From assembly GCA_030770545.1 (NCBI GenBank), contig CM061102.1, positions 8,359,501 through 8,423,500 on the forward strand: 64,000 nt of DNA. Direction: 5' to 3'. Shown here in pieces: positions 60,400 to 64,000 of this stretch. Source of the DNA: Macropodus opercularis. Lineage: Eukaryota; Chordata; Actinopteri; Anabantiformes; Osphronemidae. Made by a program: the position numbers and the translations under genes. The notes under the pieces are model-generated. The model was not told the origin of the DNA and made no database searches. It worked only from the letters and a program-made list of their open reading frames with translations. Within the stretch, counting starts at the first letter, position 1; every line of letters starts with the position of its first letter.

Positions 60400-63300
60400 A
60401 GTGCAGTGTCATGAGGTGTCATTTGGGTGGAAACGAAACTAAGGCTTGTTTGGAAGACACCGTTCTCCATCAGACTGCTTTAGTTTCCATTTGTCGGCAC
60501 AGAATTCGGAAATGAAGGCGCTTTTGCTAGGCTACCTGGAAAGACCCCAGCTTTCCAAAGTAAGAGCAGAGACCCCCTCTACTTTCAGAGGCACCTACGG
60601 ACAACACGCGTGTTTGGTCTCATGCACGTCTGATGTGTAATTGCTTGCGGGGGCCTGGGATAAGTATGTGCTGTATAGTTTATTAAACGTGTCTCCCATC
60701 GAAATTTGGGCCAAAACAATTAATTAGAAAGGCGTAAGTAATCCCTGCCCATTTTGACGTTCAGACGTGTCTCACCAAGCCTCATCTCCTTGAATAGCTC
60801 CTCAAATATGATTTAAAAAAATATCTAAGGTCATTGTGTTAATTATATTAACAAATCAGGACATTTTAGCCTGTGAAGCTACACGCGTCCATGTTGTCTT
60901 TACTGACACACCATGGCTTCACAGTGACCCTTACGTTACGAAAATGACGCTGCTTTATAATTTATTTCATTATAGGCCCGTGTCTCCGTATCGACTGGGG
61001 CCTTCCGCTTGTGCGAATTGTGGGCAAAACCCCTCTGTTTATTTCTAGGCACCTGCTCTTGGCATGGTTCTCTCACAAACCAAATTCAAACGCGTGTTTC
61101 AAGCATTAGATAGTAGTCGCGCTCTGCCATCGGGGAGATAATGACATTTAATCTGTTGCAAGGATGTACAAGAGGAAACCGCCCCTCAGCTGTGTCCCTT
61201 TGTCGTCTTCACAGCGATAATTGTTTGTTACTAACTTTACGGAGCTGGGAGGTTTCTAAGAGAACCAGGTAATCAGAAAACGGAGGGATGAAAAGCATAT
61301 ACATAGACATTTAAATCGACTCCCCCAGTCCTATAATGTGCTGTTTCGTCACGGTACGTGGGCCTGTACCGCCAGAGCAACGGGTGGAATAAGAGAATTA
61401 ATATTAAACTCTGACCTCTGTGCATCAATCAGGCCACGTTGCGTGTCTCTATCAATTATCTATTAAATCTGATTAGACCTGCAGTCCGTCTTAAATCTGT
61501 TGTCATGCGCAGATGTCGCTCAGGTGTCCAAGCTCCGACAGAATGGCGTCTAACCCCTCATCCTTCAGCTTTTACATGTTGTTTAGCCACATAAGGTCAA
61601 GAGATGCCAATTGGGCTCCTGCAGCATCCCTGGATGCGGCTATGCGCAGTTTATGCCTACATTCACGGGATCTACGAGATCGGCCACGATTCCTTGTCTG
61701 AAATTGGTCCTGCTTCTCCTGAATAACACTCGGACCGTTTCAGGTCAACACATTCTGTTACACAAGACATTTACCTGTTAATAGCTCCTTGTGCAAATTC
61801 AGTTCCCATTCTGGCCCAATCTTCATTTACGTCCACCTGGAAACAAGCTCGATTGCGCAAACCTTTCACTTGAAGCACAGGCTGCACGCACCTCGGTTTC
61901 TTCATTTTTTTATTCACTCTAATTTCGTTTACCTGTTAAATGTGTTTTGTCCATGTAATAATTCCCAGGCGTTATTTCACAAAACTTTTAATATTACTAG
62001 CAACTCTGGTATTTACGTAAACGCCACTTTAAGTGAGGGTGACCTGCATCCACACTGCAGAAAAGCTAAAGAATTCAGCCAGGCCTTACACCTGATGACG
62101 TTAATTCCAGTCAGGGGAGTTCAGTTAAAACAGGCCTGTTGATGACATACTATCACAAAATGTCTATATTAATTAACATTTATAATATTCGCGACATTTT
62201 CATATTCATAGAGCCCAACGTTCACCCGGGCCTCGCCTCGACCTTTTTCACGCACGGCTTCTCTCTACAGGTGGACGTGGAGACAATTTTGTGCGCGTCA
62301 GTGTGGATACGCGTTTATTGCCGCTTTGCGCTTGTCCCCATCGCCCGTGAGTTCAAATGATTTCTCTGTTTCTCTGCTAAATGCAAAGGCCAGTCACAAC
62401 AGTTCAGCCAACATTCGTTCTACGCTTTGCTCGCTTTAAGGTAAACAGGGATTTTTGAACGTTTTAAAATAATGGACTGATTTCAAAATAATGATTAAAT
62501 AAGAAACCTTTAGGTGTCCTTAGGATCCACAAAATCAAAGTCTACCCAGACTCTGAATCTTCTTCAAATTTATTTAGCATTCTTGACTATTGCCACACAC
62601 CGAAACATTATTAAATACATATTCACAACGACTTTAAAAGCCCCCTTTGTCCTCACATATATAAAAATTTAAATAACACATCTTGAAAATAAAGCTTTGC
62701 TCATCATTGAATTCACAACCCAACAAGGGGCGTATACCGACATAATATAACATGAGCGAGAACACGTTGTGATAATAAGTAGTACGCTAGAGTCAATTAT
62801 TTAATATATAACTTAAATGCCTGTATGTTTATACTGTTCATAATTATTGGGCCAAAACTATGCAATAAAATAAAATAAATTAAATAAGTCCCATTACAGA
62901 GGCTAAATCTTTTAATGAATAATTCATATAACCCGTGGTCTTAAAATACTGTGATAAACGTGCTAAAACAAGTAACTTTCATATAGCCTACTCCAAACAA
63001 CAGCCCAGAACAATACAAAACACATGCAGTCATGGGTTAAATTTGTGCAGCTGTCTACAGTTATGCTTGTGCATGGCCTAAAGGCCATACAATAAACAAA
63101 CTGAATCGTGCTGTATATATAAACTTGAATCTGTGTTGATATTTGTTACCTATAACACATAAAATATACGTCAAAGGTCGCCCGGCCTCCTGCTCAGTTG
63201 GAGGCAGCCTAAAGGGATCATAATAGGACAAACCACCATAAGAAGAAATAAATTAAAATGAAAGGCATTTAAGGCATTTATGTTACGGATTTATTTACAT

Positions 63301-63560
63301 TGTTTCTGATGCTCATCTTCAGGCTCTTTGTGTGAGCATTGTGGACTTTCTTTTTCCTATTTTTGATTATTTCTGCTAGTTTTTTATTGCAGCAGAGCTG
63401 GAGATGACCTCATTGTGGTACTGTTTACTGAAATGCTTCTTTTTTGTTGTCCTAAACCAGAATGGCTATGTGATAAACAGTGTGGATGAACACAGTGGCC
63501 TATAAGTAATGACCCTAATTAAATAAAAGGCATTATGTTATAGAAACTCGAATGAACTCC
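60400..63560. other. Intergenic region upstream of pura
   Basis: No exon or repeat array was recognised. Sequence is AT-rich, especially 62.4-63.5 kb, with scattered short frames that lack splice or family support. Confidence 0.5.
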
Positions 63561-63566
63561 TGTTCT

Positions 63567-63572
63567 TTTATT
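63567..63572 (-). terminator. Possible polyadenylation signal for an off-edge gene
   Basis: Minus-strand AATAAA about 245 bp after the TGA of the open frame at 63815-64000. It fits a terminal exon entering from the right edge. Confidence 0.25.
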
Positions 63573-63814
63573 AGACTATACGTTTTTACCAAACCTGATT
63601 AGACAGGAGGTTTCTGGGCCTGAGCTGTATAAGAAGAATATCAACTTAGAGTTTGACTTTCTTGTTCAAGAAAAAGTAAATCAAACTCCAATAATTTACA
63701 TCACTATCTAATCTGCTAGACTATTAGGACCCTGTCTGTGTCCGAGGGAGTTTCAGCTGCTCCGATTACACTGTTTTCTTTTAACTCTTCCCGTTTTGGA
63801 ATCACGAATGTGAA

Positions 63815-64000
63815 TCAGAAACGGCAGCTCTGCTCGGACTCGTCCAACGCAGATTTCAGCCTCAAAAAGGTGTCGTCGCAGTCTGTCTGATGTGATCCCC
63901 TCTCAAAGTTTTGCCCTACATCCCAACACAGGGACGCAGTGGCGCCGCTCCGAACGCAGCACCAGCGTTTCAGCTCAGACGCACGGCCGCGTACTGTATC
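63815..64000 (-). CDS. Partial open frame at the window edge, possible C-terminal exon
   Basis: A minus-strand frame enters from the right edge and runs 61 codons without a stop to TGA at 63817-63815. Its last part, GQNFERGSHQTDCDDTFLRL followed by KSALDESEQSCRF, is charged and looks protein-like with good codon use. I do not recognise it. The DNA is GC-rich, which lengthens chance frames, and no acceptor could be fixed. It may equally be 5' flanking DNA of a plus-strand gene. Confidence 0.22.
   Translation of the reverse strand, partial: DTVRGRASELKRWCCVRSGATASLCWDVGQNFERGSHQTDCDDTFLRLKSALDESEQSCRF

Overview
The window is eukaryotic nuclear DNA from a ray-finned fish, most likely a teleost. 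It has sparse genes, a classic GT-AG intron/exon layout, many (CA)n microsatellites, a pentanucleotide satellite and vertebrate developmental genes. No bacterial features, viral genes or intact transposon genes were seen. Two genes are recognised with high confidence: cxxc5 (plus strand, coding exons at 5179-5973 and 13093-13137) and pura (minus strand, single coding exon 59379-60236). Their linkage matches human 5q31, where CXXC5 and PURA are also close neighbours.

Between them lies a minus-strand gene whose first exon (52588-52774) and second exon (50210-50277) match the N-terminus of the SH2D4A/SH2D4B adaptor family. I chained seven exons by splice signal and reading phase (52774 down to 37542). 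They give an in-frame model of 284 codons that has the SH2D4-type N-terminus and a proline-rich PPLPSKP motif but no SH2 domain. The first two exons are solid, the middle ones good, the last one uncertain; an alternative terminal exon at 31403-31286 also fits the phase.

Further left, a two-exon candidate gene on the minus strand (28979-28621) with a 77-bp intron would encode a 93-aa cysteine-containing protein I cannot identify. A micro-exon candidate (36366-36399) and an open C-terminal-like frame running off the right edge (64000-63815, minus) are weaker calls.

Layout: 1-5160 upstream/regulatory DNA of cxxc5, with a perfect CArG box; 5161-about 14150 cxxc5, with a 7.1-kb intron and a 1-kb 3'UTR; 14150-28400 gene-poor and microsatellite-rich; 28400-29000 two-exon orphan candidate; 31-53 kb SH2D4-like gene with large introns and two internal CpG-rich patches; 54 kb a perfect hairpin; 56.05-59.38 kb probable long pura 3'UTR; 59.4-60.3 kb pura and its promoter, with a TCTCGCGAGA element; 60.4-63.5 kb intergenic. 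The recognised proteins are not in one pathway: Cxxc5 is a CpG-binding nuclear regulator of Wnt/BMP signalling, Pura is a single-stranded DNA/RNA-binding protein, and the SH2D4-like protein would be a cytoplasmic adaptor relative.
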